Source: G964291335 sp964291335 (GTDB lineage Bacteria; Chloroflexota; Dehalococcoidia; Lucifugimonadales; UBA3495). Taken from it: a DNA stretch of 64,000 nucleotides. The stretch lies in the NCBI GenBank assembly GCA_964291335.2, contig OZ219748.1, forward strand, positions 310,001 to 374,000. Direction: 5' to 3'. The notes below the pieces were generated by a model that saw only the letters and a program-made list of their open reading frames with translations, was not told the DNA's origin and made no database searches. A program made the position numbers and the translations under genes. Positions within the stretch are counted from its first letter, which is position 1. Every line of letters starts with the position of its first letter. Of the stretch, positions 34,739 through 43,141 are shown piece by piece.

Positions 34739-35713
34739 ATGACGTGGATACCAACGCTGCGCGACGTTTACGAAGCCCGGAAAACCATCGCTCCCTATCT
34801 TGCGCGTACCCCACTGCATTATTCGGTGGGCTTAAGCCAATTGTTGGATGCTGAGGTTTACCTGAAGCACGAAGAGCATCATCCCCTGGGCGCTTTCAAG
34901 GCGCGGGGTGGTATCAATCTGCTGGCCCACCTGAGCGATGCGGAACGGCAAAGGGGAGTAATTACCGCCTCTACCGGGAATCATGGTCAGTCCATTGCCA
35001 ACGCTTGCCGAATTTTCGGGGTTCGCGCCCTGATCGCCTTGCCGGAAAAGGACCCTAACCCCCTGAAGGTGGCGGCGATGCAGGCCCTGGGCGCCGAACT
35101 GGTCTTCTACGGGGAGAACTTCGACCAGGCTAAGGCTTGCGCTGAGAGATTGGCTACGGAGGAAGGATACCGCTATGTGCACCCCACCGACGAACCCCTG
35201 ATTATCGCCGGCGTAGCCACTCAAACCCTGGAAGTTATAGAAGACCAGCCTGACGTGGACGTTATTTATCTGCCTCTGGGTGGCGGCAGTGGAGCGGCTG
35301 GCGCCTGTGTAGTCGCCAGTGCAGTGAACCCGGCGATCAAAGTCAGGGCGGTTCAATCCGCGGAAGCGCCGGCCGGCTTCCGGTCCTGGCAGCAAGGGCA
35401 GTCGGTGCAGGCGCCAATGAACACCTTTGCCGAAGGAATTGCCACCATGAGCGGTTACCAGCTCCCGCAGCAGATTATCCGGCACCGCCTGGACGACTTT
35501 GTGCTGGTCAGCGACGACGACATCCGCCGGGCTATCGGGCTGTTAATCGAGAAGGCGCACACCATGGCGGAAGGGGCCGGCGCCGCAGCCACGGCCGGGG
35601 CTTTCAAGCAGCGCGAGTCTCTGGCCGGCCAGAAGGTTTCCATCATCGTAAGCGGTGGCAATATCACAGTAACGCAGTTGCTGGAATCGCTGAACGTGTA
35701 CTCAAAAGTGTAA
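34739..35713 (+). CDS. PLP-dependent threonine/serine dehydratase-like protein
   Basis: A 324-residue fold-type II PLP enzyme. The Schiff-base Lys lies in HPLGAFKARGG (about residue 53), the substrate-binding ASTGNHGQS at about 79 and the phosphate-binding glycine loop LGGGSGAAG at about 180. A late SGGNI motif contacts the PLP ring nitrogen. These match catabolic threonine dehydratases, serine racemases and EutB-like ectoine-degradation dehydratases; the exact substrate is open. There is no C-terminal ACT domain, so it is not a feedback-regulated biosynthetic IlvA. The ATG has GGAGGAG five bases upstream. Palindromes upstream may control it. Confidence 0.88.
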   Translation: MTWIPTLRDVYEARKTIAPYLARTPLHYSVGLSQLLDAEVYLKHEEHHPLGAFKARGGINLLAHLSDAERQRGVITASTGNHGQSIANACRIFGVRALIALPEKDPNPLKVAAMQALGAELVFYGENFDQAKACAERLATEEGYRYVHPTDEPLIIAGVATQTLEVIEDQPDVDVIYLPLGGGSGAAGACVVASAVNPAIKVRAVQSAEAPAGFRSWQQGQSVQAPMNTFAEGIATMSGYQLPQQIIRHRLDDFVLVSDDDIRRAIGLLIEKAHTMAEGAGAAATAGAFKQRESLAGQKVSIIVSGGNITVTQLLESLNVYSKV

Positions 35714-35780
35714 TTAACCAAGTGCTTCCAAAGCTGAAACATTCAATATCCGGCCGGTTCCCAACTTAACATTATGTATA

Positions 35781-35823
35781 AATGTAAAGACTTTACATTC
35801 TATTGGCTTTATTCTATTGGCTT
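35781..35823. repeat. 19-base palindrome plus 13-base tandem repeat between convergent genes
   Basis: AATGTAAAG-A-CTTTACATT (35781-35799) is a perfect palindrome with the same core as the two dyads upstream of the dehydratase. It runs straight into ATTCTATTGGCTT, repeated at 35797-35809 and 35811-35823, which includes the stop codon of the HypE-like gene. It could be a terminator or a regulator site. Confidence 0.6.
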
Positions 35824-36824
35824 GTAGAAAAGTACCGGGCTAGTTCATCCCTGGAAAACTCCGGCAGGGCTGTTTCGCCCTCGTAGCCAATCATAATCAG
35901 ACCCTCTTCGGGAGCCAGCATCTGCCCAATTTCCCAGCCGATAATGTTTGCCTGAGCCAAAGCCCGCAACAGGGCTGGCACATCATTAGCGGGCAGAGTA
36001 ATTGCTAAGCAACCTGAAGCCAACAGCCCCAAGGGGTTCAGCCCCAGAGCCTGGCAGATTTGGCCGCACTCTGGCAAGACCGGGATGCTGGTTTCTTCCA
36101 CTGCCAGGCCCAGACCCGAGGCCGCTGCCAGTTCCCGCAGGGCTGTTGCCAGGCCCCCCTCAGTAGGGTCGTGCAAGGAATGTACCTCAGCAACTGAACA
36201 GGCAATCTGTGCTTCCTTTAATATGCTGATGCCGGGCGCAGTCAGGTAAGCGGCGGCAGCGTCGATTGTTTGTCGGGAAACCCCGGCCGCTGCCAGCTCG
36301 GCGGCGCGTTCCCGTGCCAGGACAAGAGCTCCCTCAATAGCGATCCCTTTGGTAATAACAATGCTGTCGCCCTCCCGGGCGCCCGCGGTGGATACCATGC
36401 GCTCCTTCTCCACTTCCCCCAGCATGGTTCCTGCCACTATAGGCCGGTCGATGCCCCGGGTAACTTCACTGTGGCCGCCTACCAGTGTTATCGCCAGGTC
36501 ATTGCAGGCGTTCAATACCTGGTCGAACACAGCCCCGGCTTCATCCTCGGTAAAATGCTCCGGCACCAGCAGCGTTGCCAGGAACCAACGGGGAACGCCG
36601 CCAGTGCAGGCTACGTCGTTGGCATTAACCTGCACTGCGTACCATCCGATGGAGTTGGTGGCAAAGGTTACCGGGTCGCTTTTGGCTACCAAAAGCCGAT
36701 TGCCCACGTCAATAACTGCTGCGTCCTCGCCTAACCGGGGGCCCAGCAACACCCTGGGGTCATTCATGCTTAACCTGGACAGCAATCGCGTCAGAAGCCG
36801 GGACGGGAACTTTCCTGATTCCAC
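35814..36824 (-). CDS. AIR-synthase/HypE-like ATP-binding protein
   Basis: A 336-residue protein of the PurM/HypE/ThiL/SelD superfamily. It shows the N-terminal ATP-binding GPRLGEDAAVID, VNANDVACTGGVPRW, TLVGGHSEVT and, in the second domain, HDPTEGGLATALREL, which is specific to HypE/SelD-like members. HypE proper ends in a conserved Cys used for cyanide transfer to hydrogenase; that tail is absent here, as are SelD's Cys/Sec motif and other hyp genes. The function is therefore unknown. The GTG at 36824 is chosen because AGGAGG lies six bases upstream. Confidence 0.82.
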   Translation of the reverse strand: MESGKFPSRLLTRLLSRLSMNDPRVLLGPRLGEDAAVIDVGNRLLVAKSDPVTFATNSIGWYAVQVNANDVACTGGVPRWFLATLLVPEHFTEDEAGAVFDQVLNACNDLAITLVGGHSEVTRGIDRPIVAGTMLGEVEKERMVSTAGAREGDSIVITKGIAIEGALVLARERAAELAAAGVSRQTIDAAAAYLTAPGISILKEAQIACSVAEVHSLHDPTEGGLATALRELAAASGLGLAVEETSIPVLPECGQICQALGLNPLGLLASGCLAITLPANDVPALLRALAQANIIGWEIGQMLAPEEGLIMIGYEGETALPEFSRDELARYFSTSQ

Positions 36825-37072
36825 CGCCGTTCCTCCTGAAAAAGCTCTCTCGGCAGACAGTTTAACAAAACCCTGCTTTTCGCAGCCCGAAAAAGTTCTG
36901 ACCGGACATAACCCGGCCCAAAAAGCGGCCTCCGTCGGGCCAGTCAGGGGTTTCTGTACCCTTAAATGCCGGAAAACGCCGCTCATTGCGATGTGCCCTT
37001 TTCCGGCCAAGGCAAAGCTCCAACGCCAAATATCGACCCGTTGTTCAGTTCATGCTAGACTTGGCTTAATTC

Positions 37073-37099
37073 GACCTAACCAGCTTTGACCTAACCAGC
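37073..37099 (+). repeat. 12-base direct repeat before tsaC
   Basis: GACCTAACCAGC occurs at 37073-37084 and 37088-37099, ending just before the tsaC ATG. It falls where a ribosome-binding site would be and may have arisen by local duplication. Confidence 0.5.
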
Positions 37100-37100
37100 C

Positions 37101-37775
37101 ATGAACAACATTTCGTCATCATCGAAGCGTAAAACCGCTGCCGGTTCCCCGGGGCAGGAGGAGTCCCGGCAAGCAGCCCTGGAGGTATTGCGGGCGGGCG
37201 GGGTGGTTGCCTTTCCCACCGATACCCTTTACGGTTTGGGCGCCGACGTATTCAGCCATGCCGGTTTGGAGCGAATATTCCATATAAAGGGGCGCCCCCC
37301 CAGCCTGGCCCTGCCGGTGCTGGTGGCCGGCTGGCAGCAGGTTGCCATGGTTGCCGAAGGGCTGACCAGGGAGGCCCGGGAATTGGCGGCGGCCTTCTGG
37401 CCTGGCTCCCTTACCCTGGTTCTACCCAGGTCGCCGGCGTTATCCCCCTTGATTACCGGCGGCCGCGATACCGTAGCAGTGCGAATGCCTGACCACTGGG
37501 CGCCTCTGGGGTTGACGGCTGACCTGGGCAACCCGATTACCGGCACCAGCGCTAACCGCAGCGGCCAGCCGGACTTGCTGACGGTAGCCGAAGTTATGCA
37601 GCAGTTGGGAGAGTCGATAGATTACATAATCGGCGCCGGCCCGGCCCCTCGCGGGCTGCCCTCCACGGTAGTGGATCTGAGTGGAAGCAAGCCGGTTCTG
37701 CTTCGAGCAGGCGCTACCTCTTTTGCGGACGTGTTGCGTGTCTGGAAACAGGCAACCGGAGCCGATGTTGATTGA
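37101..37775 (+). CDS. tsaC: L-threonylcarbamoyladenylate synthase (Sua5/YrdC family)
   Basis: A 224-residue protein that makes threonylcarbamoyl-AMP from threonine, bicarbonate and ATP for the universal t6A37 tRNA modification. It has GGVVAFPTDTLYGLGADV near residue 33, IFHIKGRPPSLALPVLV, WPGSLTLVLPR, DTVAVRMPDH and NPITGTSANRSGQPD, the complete YrdC signature. The length fits the short TsaC form without the extra Sua5 domain. It starts a nine-gene housekeeping run on the + strand and overlaps the next gene by 11 bases. A 276-base divergent region separates it from the HypE-like gene. Confidence 0.94.
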   Translation: MNNISSSSKRKTAAGSPGQEESRQAALEVLRAGGVVAFPTDTLYGLGADVFSHAGLERIFHIKGRPPSLALPVLVAGWQQVAMVAEGLTREARELAAAFWPGSLTLVLPRSPALSPLITGGRDTVAVRMPDHWAPLGLTADLGNPITGTSANRSGQPDLLTVAEVMQQLGESIDYIIGAGPAPRGLPSTVVDLSGSKPVLLRAGATSFADVLRVWKQATGADVD

Positions 37776-38814
37776 ATCGTTGCGGGGGTGCAGCATTTCT
37801 GACGCTGGTGTATTGGCAGCTTACCGCGAGGCTTTGGAAGCCGAATTGCAAGCGTGTCTGTCGGCGCGCCAGGGGTTTCTTTACGACCTGGTTCGTTACC
37901 ATCTGGGTTGGGTGGATCAGCAAGGCCAGCCGGCAGAAAAGGTCCGATACGCTAATTTTCATGCCCTGCTGGCTCCGGCATGCGCAGAGGCCCTATCGGG
38001 AGAATATGCCTTGGCCATGCCGGCGGCGGCGGCGGTGGAACTGGCCTATAACTTTACTCTGGTGCACGGCGACGTTCAGGCAGGACGCCTGACTGCCGGA
38101 ACCCGGCCCAGCGTTTGGTGGGTATGGGGTCCGGCTCAGGCAATCAACGCCGGCGACGGCCTGCACGCCCTCAGCCGCATCGCCATGCTGCGCTTGGGTA
38201 ACCGGGGAGTTCCCGCGGAAGGCGTCCTCGCCTCTTTGGAGCTGCTGGACCGGGCTTGCCTGGCAATGTGCGAAGGGCAGTTTGCCGATTTGAGTTTTCA
38301 AGATCGGCTCTCAGTTACCAGGTCAGAATATGATGCGATGGTGGCCGGCAAGACGGCGGCGTTGACCGGTTGCGCCGCGGCCATGGGCGCCCTGGCGGCG
38401 GGAGCCGACAGACCGGCGCAGGAAAGGTTTCAACTGATTGGCCGGATGCTGGGTACGGCCTGGCAAATTACTCAGGACGTCGCCGACTTCTGGGGGCCAG
38501 CCGGCGACGGTATGACCGCCAGCAATGTGTTGAACAAGAAAAAAGGCCTTCCCTTTATCTACGCCCTGGAGAGTAGCAGCGCTGCGGCCAAACGGGAATT
38601 GGGGTCTATTTATCTGAAGCGGGCCCTGGAACCGGCCGACGTGGCGCGTGTTGCTGCCTTGCTGGAAGCGGTGGATGCCCGTACCTACGCCGAAAGTCAG
38701 GCGCGCCTTCTGGTGGAACCGGTTCTGGCAGCTATGGAAACTGAAGGAATACCGGCAGAACGGCAAAAGGGCCTTCGGGCTTTGGCCGAACAAGCCCTGA
38801 CTATTCCTGATTAG
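37765..38814 (+). CDS. polyprenyl synthetase-family protein with degenerate first Asp motif
   Basis: A 349-residue all-helical protein of the trans-prenyltransferase family. The region of the first aspartate-rich motif reads LVHGDVQAG where active enzymes have HDDxxD, and the second reads QITQDVADFWG where DDxxD is expected. Downstream LNKKKGLPFIYAL matches the family's Lys-Lys-Gly-Lys segment. Loss of most metal-binding aspartates of the first motif suggests altered or absent diphosphate chemistry; a different prenyl reaction or a regulatory subunit is possible. The ATG overlaps the tsaC stop, so translation is coupled. It sits directly before pgk. Confidence 0.8.
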   Translation: MLIESLRGCSISDAGVLAAYREALEAELQACLSARQGFLYDLVRYHLGWVDQQGQPAEKVRYANFHALLAPACAEALSGEYALAMPAAAAVELAYNFTLVHGDVQAGRLTAGTRPSVWWVWGPAQAINAGDGLHALSRIAMLRLGNRGVPAEGVLASLELLDRACLAMCEGQFADLSFQDRLSVTRSEYDAMVAGKTAALTGCAAAMGALAAGADRPAQERFQLIGRMLGTAWQITQDVADFWGPAGDGMTASNVLNKKKGLPFIYALESSSAAAKRELGSIYLKRALEPADVARVAALLEAVDARTYAESQARLLVEPVLAAMETEGIPAERQKGLRALAEQALTIPD

Positions 38815-38845
38815 CCCCGGTATAAGTAAGGAGATTTCACCCAGC

Positions 38846-40042
38846 ATGGTAAAACGCAGCCTGGAAGCCCTTGAGGTAGCCAACCGCCGGGCGCTGGTAA
38901 GGGTTGACTTTAACATACCCATTGAGCAAGGGACAGAGGCCATTGCCGTTTATGACCAGCGACTACGGGCCACCTTGCCAACCATCCGGTATCTGCTGGA
39001 ACGGAACTGCCGGGTAATCCTCTGCTCCCACCTGGGACGGCCCGCCGGCCAGGTGGTAGAAGGCCTGCGCCTGGCTCCGGTCGGCAACCGCCTGGCCCAG
39101 CTGCTGGAACATCCGGTTGCCAGCCTGGACGACTGCATTGGGCCGGTAGTGGAAGCCCGGGTCAACGTGATGCAGCCGGGCCAAATCCTGCTGCTGGAGA
39201 ACCTTCGCTTTTACCCCGGAGAAGAGAAGAACGACCCGGAGTTTGCTCAAGGGCTGGCCCGCCTTGCTGACTGTTTTGTGATGGACGCTTTCGCCGTAGC
39301 GCACCGCGCCCATGCTTCCACCGTGGGCATTGCCGGCCGGCTGCCCTCGGCAATGGGGCTTTTGGTGCAGCGGGAAATAGCCGAAATGAGCAAGGCGCTG
39401 GAAGCTCCGGCTGCTCCCCTGGCGGCGCTGCTGGGCGGCGCCAAGGTCAGTGATAAAATACTGGTGCTGGAAAACCTGCTGGACAAGCTGGAATGCCTGT
39501 TTATTGGCGGAGGCATGGCCGCAACCTTCCTGCGCGCTCAAGGCTATGGCACCGGAGTATCCGCTATTGAAGCCGACCGGCTGGATTTCGCCAGGGAGCT
39601 GCTGGAAAGGGCCGCCGTGCGCAATATAACCGTGCATCTGCCCCAGGATCTGGTAGTTGCCAGCCAATTTCAGGCCGACCCGCCGCAGGTCCGCTCCGTT
39701 CCGGCAAATCAGGTTCCCGAGGCCTGGCACATAATGGATATTGGCCCACAGACGGCTGCCGACTATGCTCAGGCGTTGAGTTCGTGTCGAACTATAATCT
39801 GGAACGGGCCTATGGGGGTCTTCGAAATGCCCCGGTTCAGTCAAGGTACTCAAACCGTTGCCAGGGCTATTGCCGGTCTGCCGGGTGTTACTACCGTGGT
39901 AGGCGGTGGTTCTACCGCCGAGGCGGTGGAGGAAATGGGCCTGATGGATGCGATGACGCACGTTTCCACCGGCGGCGGCGCCTCTCTCGAGTTCCTGGAA
40001 GGAAAGGAACTGCCCGGCATTGCGGCCTTGCCCGATGCCTGA
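38846..40042 (+). CDS. pgk: phosphoglycerate kinase
   Basis: A 398-residue enzyme that interconverts 1,3-bisphosphoglycerate/ADP and 3-phosphoglycerate/ATP. It begins with LEVANRRALVRVDFNIP, then CRVILCSHLGRP, LLLENLRFYPGEEKNDPEF, AHRAHASTVGI, the LGGAKVSDKILVLENLL hinge and the late WNGPMGVFE and VGGGSTAEAVEEMG nucleotide motifs. The length is standard. AAGGAG lies upstream of the ATG. It is followed by apgM and tpiA, giving a lower-glycolysis cluster in one direction. Confidence 0.97.
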   Translation: MVKRSLEALEVANRRALVRVDFNIPIEQGTEAIAVYDQRLRATLPTIRYLLERNCRVILCSHLGRPAGQVVEGLRLAPVGNRLAQLLEHPVASLDDCIGPVVEARVNVMQPGQILLLENLRFYPGEEKNDPEFAQGLARLADCFVMDAFAVAHRAHASTVGIAGRLPSAMGLLVQREIAEMSKALEAPAAPLAALLGGAKVSDKILVLENLLDKLECLFIGGGMAATFLRAQGYGTGVSAIEADRLDFARELLERAAVRNITVHLPQDLVVASQFQADPPQVRSVPANQVPEAWHIMDIGPQTAADYAQALSSCRTIIWNGPMGVFEMPRFSQGTQTVARAIAGLPGVTTVVGGGSTAEAVEEMGLMDAMTHVSTGGGASLEFLEGKELPGIAALPDA

Positions 40043-40097
40043 AGACCGACCCCGGCCGCCATTGACATTAAGAATATAACGTTCAGGATGAGCTGGC

Positions 40098-41303
40098 ATG
40101 ATTGACCTGACGCAACTACACGATTGCTATGTATCCACCCCCTCCAAAATCGTCCTGCTGGTGGTGGACGGCTTGGGCGGTTTGGCGCACCCGGACACCG
40201 GAAAGTCTGAGCTGGAGACTGCCCAGCTGCCCAACCTGGACGCCATGGCCCGGGAAAGCGCTTGTGGCCTCACTACGCCGGTCCTGCCCGGGGTAGCTCC
40301 GGGCAGCGGGCCGGGACACCTGGCCCTGTTCGGTTATGACCCCCTGAAATACGTCATTGGGCGGGGAGCGTTGGAGGCTTTGGGTATTGACGTTGACTTG
40401 CAGCCCGGCGATGTGGCGGCGCGAGGCAATTTCTGCACTGTGGACAGCGATGGCAACCTGTTGGACCGGCGGGCAGGCCGCATTCCTACCGAGTTAAGCG
40501 CCCCGCTGTGCCAGCGGCTGGACCGCATTGAATTGCCCGGCGTACAGGTGGATGTGTTCCCGGTGCAGGATTACCGGTTTGTGCTGCGGCTGCGGGGTGA
40601 CGGCCTCTCCGAGGCCATTACCGAAACAGACCCGCAGCTTACCGGCGTACCGGCCCTGTCGGTTAAGGCCCTGGCTCCCGCCGCTGCGCAGACCGCAGAC
40701 CTGGTAAACGACTTTGTCCGCCAGGCATCCCGGCTATTATCGGAAGAAGAGCAGGGCAACATGGTGCTGCTGCGCGGCTGGGCTCAGTTGCCTTTATTGC
40801 CGCCCATGGGGGACGTTTACCGTCTGAACCCGGCAGCTATCGCCGCTTACCCTATGTACCGCGGCCTGGCTACTGTAGCCAGCATGCGGATTATTTCGAC
40901 CGGCCTTACCTTCCACGACGAAGTGGATACCCTTCATCAGGAATACGACAACCACGATTTCTTCTTCATTCACTATAAGCCGGCCGACGCCGCCGGCGAA
41001 GATGGGGATTTTGCGGCTAAAGTGCAATCCCTGGAGAATCTGGACCCGTTAATTCCCAGAATTCGGGAGCTGGAACCGGATGTATTCATGGTAGCCGGTG
41101 ACCACGCCACTCCGGCCATTATGGCTGCGCACAGCTGGCATCCAGTGCCTTTCATGCTGCACTCTCAACTAACCAGGGGCGAAGGAGTGCCGGCTTTCGA
41201 CGAACGCGAGTGCGGACGAGGCTCCATTGGCAGAATTCCGGCGACCAATGTAATGCTGCTGGCCCTGGCCCATTCCGGCAAATTGCTCAAATACGGCCCC
41301 TGA
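40098..41303 (+). CDS. apgM: 2,3-bisphosphoglycerate-independent phosphoglycerate mutase, archaeal type
   Basis: A 401-residue protein of the ApgM family, which isomerises 3- and 2-phosphoglycerate with two metal ions. Features are VLLVVDGLGGLAHPDTGKSELE (metal Asp), APGSGPGHLALFGYDP (with the phosphorylated Ser) and, near the end, FIHYKPADAAGEDGDFAAK and FMVAGDHATPAIMAAHSWHPVP (metal His/Asp). Bacterial GpmI and GpmA are unrelated in length and motifs. ApgM is common in archaea, Dehalococcoidia and some thermophiles. It lies 55 bases after pgk. Confidence 0.95.
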   Translation: MIDLTQLHDCYVSTPSKIVLLVVDGLGGLAHPDTGKSELETAQLPNLDAMARESACGLTTPVLPGVAPGSGPGHLALFGYDPLKYVIGRGALEALGIDVDLQPGDVAARGNFCTVDSDGNLLDRRAGRIPTELSAPLCQRLDRIELPGVQVDVFPVQDYRFVLRLRGDGLSEAITETDPQLTGVPALSVKALAPAAAQTADLVNDFVRQASRLLSEEEQGNMVLLRGWAQLPLLPPMGDVYRLNPAAIAAYPMYRGLATVASMRIISTGLTFHDEVDTLHQEYDNHDFFFIHYKPADAAGEDGDFAAKVQSLENLDPLIPRIRELEPDVFMVAGDHATPAIMAAHSWHPVPFMLHSQLTRGEGVPAFDERECGRGSIGRIPATNVMLLALAHSGKLLKYGP

Positions 41304-41349
41304 TTTCATCATTTCACTTTTGAGGGGGTCAAGAGGGGGTCAAATAGAT

Positions 41350-42120
41350 ATGCCTACTACCATAGTCGCCGGCAACTGGAAAATGAACAAGACCCTGGAG
41401 GAGGCCGTTGCTCTGGCCCGCTCCGTGGCCGAAGGCGCTGATGCCGGGGCCGGCGTGGAATTAGTCCTTTGCCCGCCCAGCATCGCCCTAAAGCTGGTAA
41501 GCGATGCCGTTGCCGGCTCCCCGGTCAAGGTAGGGGCACAGAATATGCATTTCGAGGACGCCGGGGCTTTCACCGGCGAAATCGCCCCGCCGATGCTCAA
41601 AGGCATCTGCCAATATGTGATTATTGGACATTCGGAGCGCCGGCAAGGGTTTGGTGAAACTGACGAAATAGTCAATCGCAAGACGCTGGCTGCCTTGCGG
41701 CATGGCTTGCAACCCATCCTGTGCGTTGGCGAGACTTTGGAGCAGCGCGCCGCCGGCCAGGCAGCTGACGTAATCGCCGGCCAGGTTAAGGCCGGTCTGG
41801 CTGGCGCCGCCGAAGCAGACTTATCCCGGCTGATAGTCGCTTACGAGCCAATCTGGGCCATTGGCGCCGGCCAGGCCGCCACGCCGGAAATCGCCGCTGA
41901 AATAATGAATGGAGCGGTTCGCTGCTCCTTAAAATCTCTGGGGGGCGCGCTGGCTGACGATATTCCCTTGCTTTATGGTGGCAGCGTAAGCCCGACTAAT
42001 ATAGCCGACTTTGCCGCCCAACAGTGCATCCACGGCGCTCTGGTAGGGGGAGCCAGTTTGCAGGCCCAATCCTTCCTGGACATTGCGCGCCTGGCTGGCC
42101 AGTCTAAGGACGCCGGTTAG
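41350..42120 (+). CDS. tpiA: triosephosphate isomerase
   Basis: A 256-residue TIM-barrel enzyme interconverting dihydroxyacetone phosphate and glyceraldehyde 3-phosphate. The substrate-binding AGNWKMNKT is at the N-terminus, the catalytic His in YVIIGHSERRQGFGE and the catalytic Glu in IVAYEPIWAIGAGQAATPE. The late LLYGGSVSPTNIADF and GALVGGASL are also conserved. The ATG at 41350 is chosen from family alignment, because the open frame upstream to 41320 is not conserved. It is the third glycolytic gene in the run. Confidence 0.97.
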   Translation: MPTTIVAGNWKMNKTLEEAVALARSVAEGADAGAGVELVLCPPSIALKLVSDAVAGSPVKVGAQNMHFEDAGAFTGEIAPPMLKGICQYVIIGHSERRQGFGETDEIVNRKTLAALRHGLQPILCVGETLEQRAAGQAADVIAGQVKAGLAGAAEADLSRLIVAYEPIWAIGAGQAATPEIAAEIMNGAVRCSLKSLGGALADDIPLLYGGSVSPTNIADFAAQQCIHGALVGGASLQAQSFLDIARLAGQSKDAG

Positions 42121-42145
42121 CGACAAGCAGCGGAAATACCCTGGG

Positions 42146-43081
42146 ATGACCTCTTACCCGCCCACATTGTTTATTGTTGGCCCCACCGCCGTAGGCAAGA
42201 CCGGCTTGGCCATTGCCCTGGCCCGCCGCTTGAATGGCGAAATCGTCAACGCTGACAGCCGCCAGGTTTACCGCTGCATGGACATTGGCACTGCCAAGCC
42301 AACACGGGAAGAGCGATGCCAGGCCGTCCATCATCTCCTTGACCTGTTGTCGCCGAACCGGAACTTCAATCTGGGCAGTTTCGTTTCCCTGGCCAACCAG
42401 TCCATATTCGACATAGCCGCCCGGGGCTGCCGGCCTATCGTAGCCGGCGGCACCGGGCAATACATTTGGGCCTTGCTGGAAGGCTGGAAAGTTCCCGAAG
42501 TCGCCCCGGACATGGTCTTCCGTCAGGCCTGTGAAGAGATAGTTGCCCGCTCCGGTGGAAACCGCCTCTACCAACAGCTGCAAGAACTGGACCCGGCAAG
42601 GGCCGCCGAAATCCCCCCCACCAACATCCGGCGAATAATCCGTGCCCTGGAAATTCACCACGCAACCGGACGCCGGCCTTCCAGTTACCGCAAGCGCAGT
42701 TGCCGCCGCTTGCCGTCCCGGATAATTGGCCTCACCCTGCCCAGGGAGCAGCTTTATCAGCGCATAGACCTCCGGGTAGATCAGATGATGTCCGAAGGTT
42801 TCCTGGACGAAGTAAAGCGACTTGACATAATGGGCTTTACCCTGGGCACAGGCCCCCTGAATTGCCCTGGCTACCGGGAGCTTGGTCAGTACCGCAAGGG
42901 CGAGCTGACTCTGGAAGAGGCGGTGCAGCGAACCAAATTCCGGACGCACCGACTGGCCCGCCGTCAGTATGCCTGGTTTAAATCCGCTGACCGGCGCATC
43001 CACTGGCTGGCGGCCGACAGTCCTCACCTGGCGGAAGAATGCCTGGCGCTGCTGTCTCAGCCGCCACTGAACTGGGGGTAA
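42146..43081 (+). CDS. miaA: tRNA dimethylallyltransferase
   Basis: A 311-residue enzyme that prenylates A37 of tRNAs reading UNN codons. The P-loop is VGPTAVGKTGLA at residues 10-21, followed by EIVNADSRQVYRCMDIGTAKPT, HHLLDL, AGGTGQYIWALLEGW (the dimethylallyl-diphosphate site) and NIRRIIRALEIHHATG. The ATG 42146 agrees with the family start; longer frames are unsupported. It is 25 bases after tpiA. With tsaC it makes a second tRNA A37-modification gene in the same run. Confidence 0.95.
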   Translation: MTSYPPTLFIVGPTAVGKTGLAIALARRLNGEIVNADSRQVYRCMDIGTAKPTREERCQAVHHLLDLLSPNRNFNLGSFVSLANQSIFDIAARGCRPIVAGGTGQYIWALLEGWKVPEVAPDMVFRQACEEIVARSGGNRLYQQLQELDPARAAEIPPTNIRRIIRALEIHHATGRRPSSYRKRSCRRLPSRIIGLTLPREQLYQRIDLRVDQMMSEGFLDEVKRLDIMGFTLGTGPLNCPGYRELGQYRKGELTLEEAVQRTKFRTHRLARRQYAWFKSADRRIHWLAADSPHLAEECLALLSQPPLNWG

Positions 43082-43141
43082 CATCGGTGAAGCAGGTTGT
43101 CCCTGTGGTACAATAAGCGGAACCGATAACCAGGGGCCGCG

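Noticed and set aside
35814..36824. Selenophosphate synthetase (SelD), suggested by the selC gene
   Set aside because: The protein lacks SelD's N-terminal Cys/Sec and Lys catalytic motif and matches HypE-like members better.
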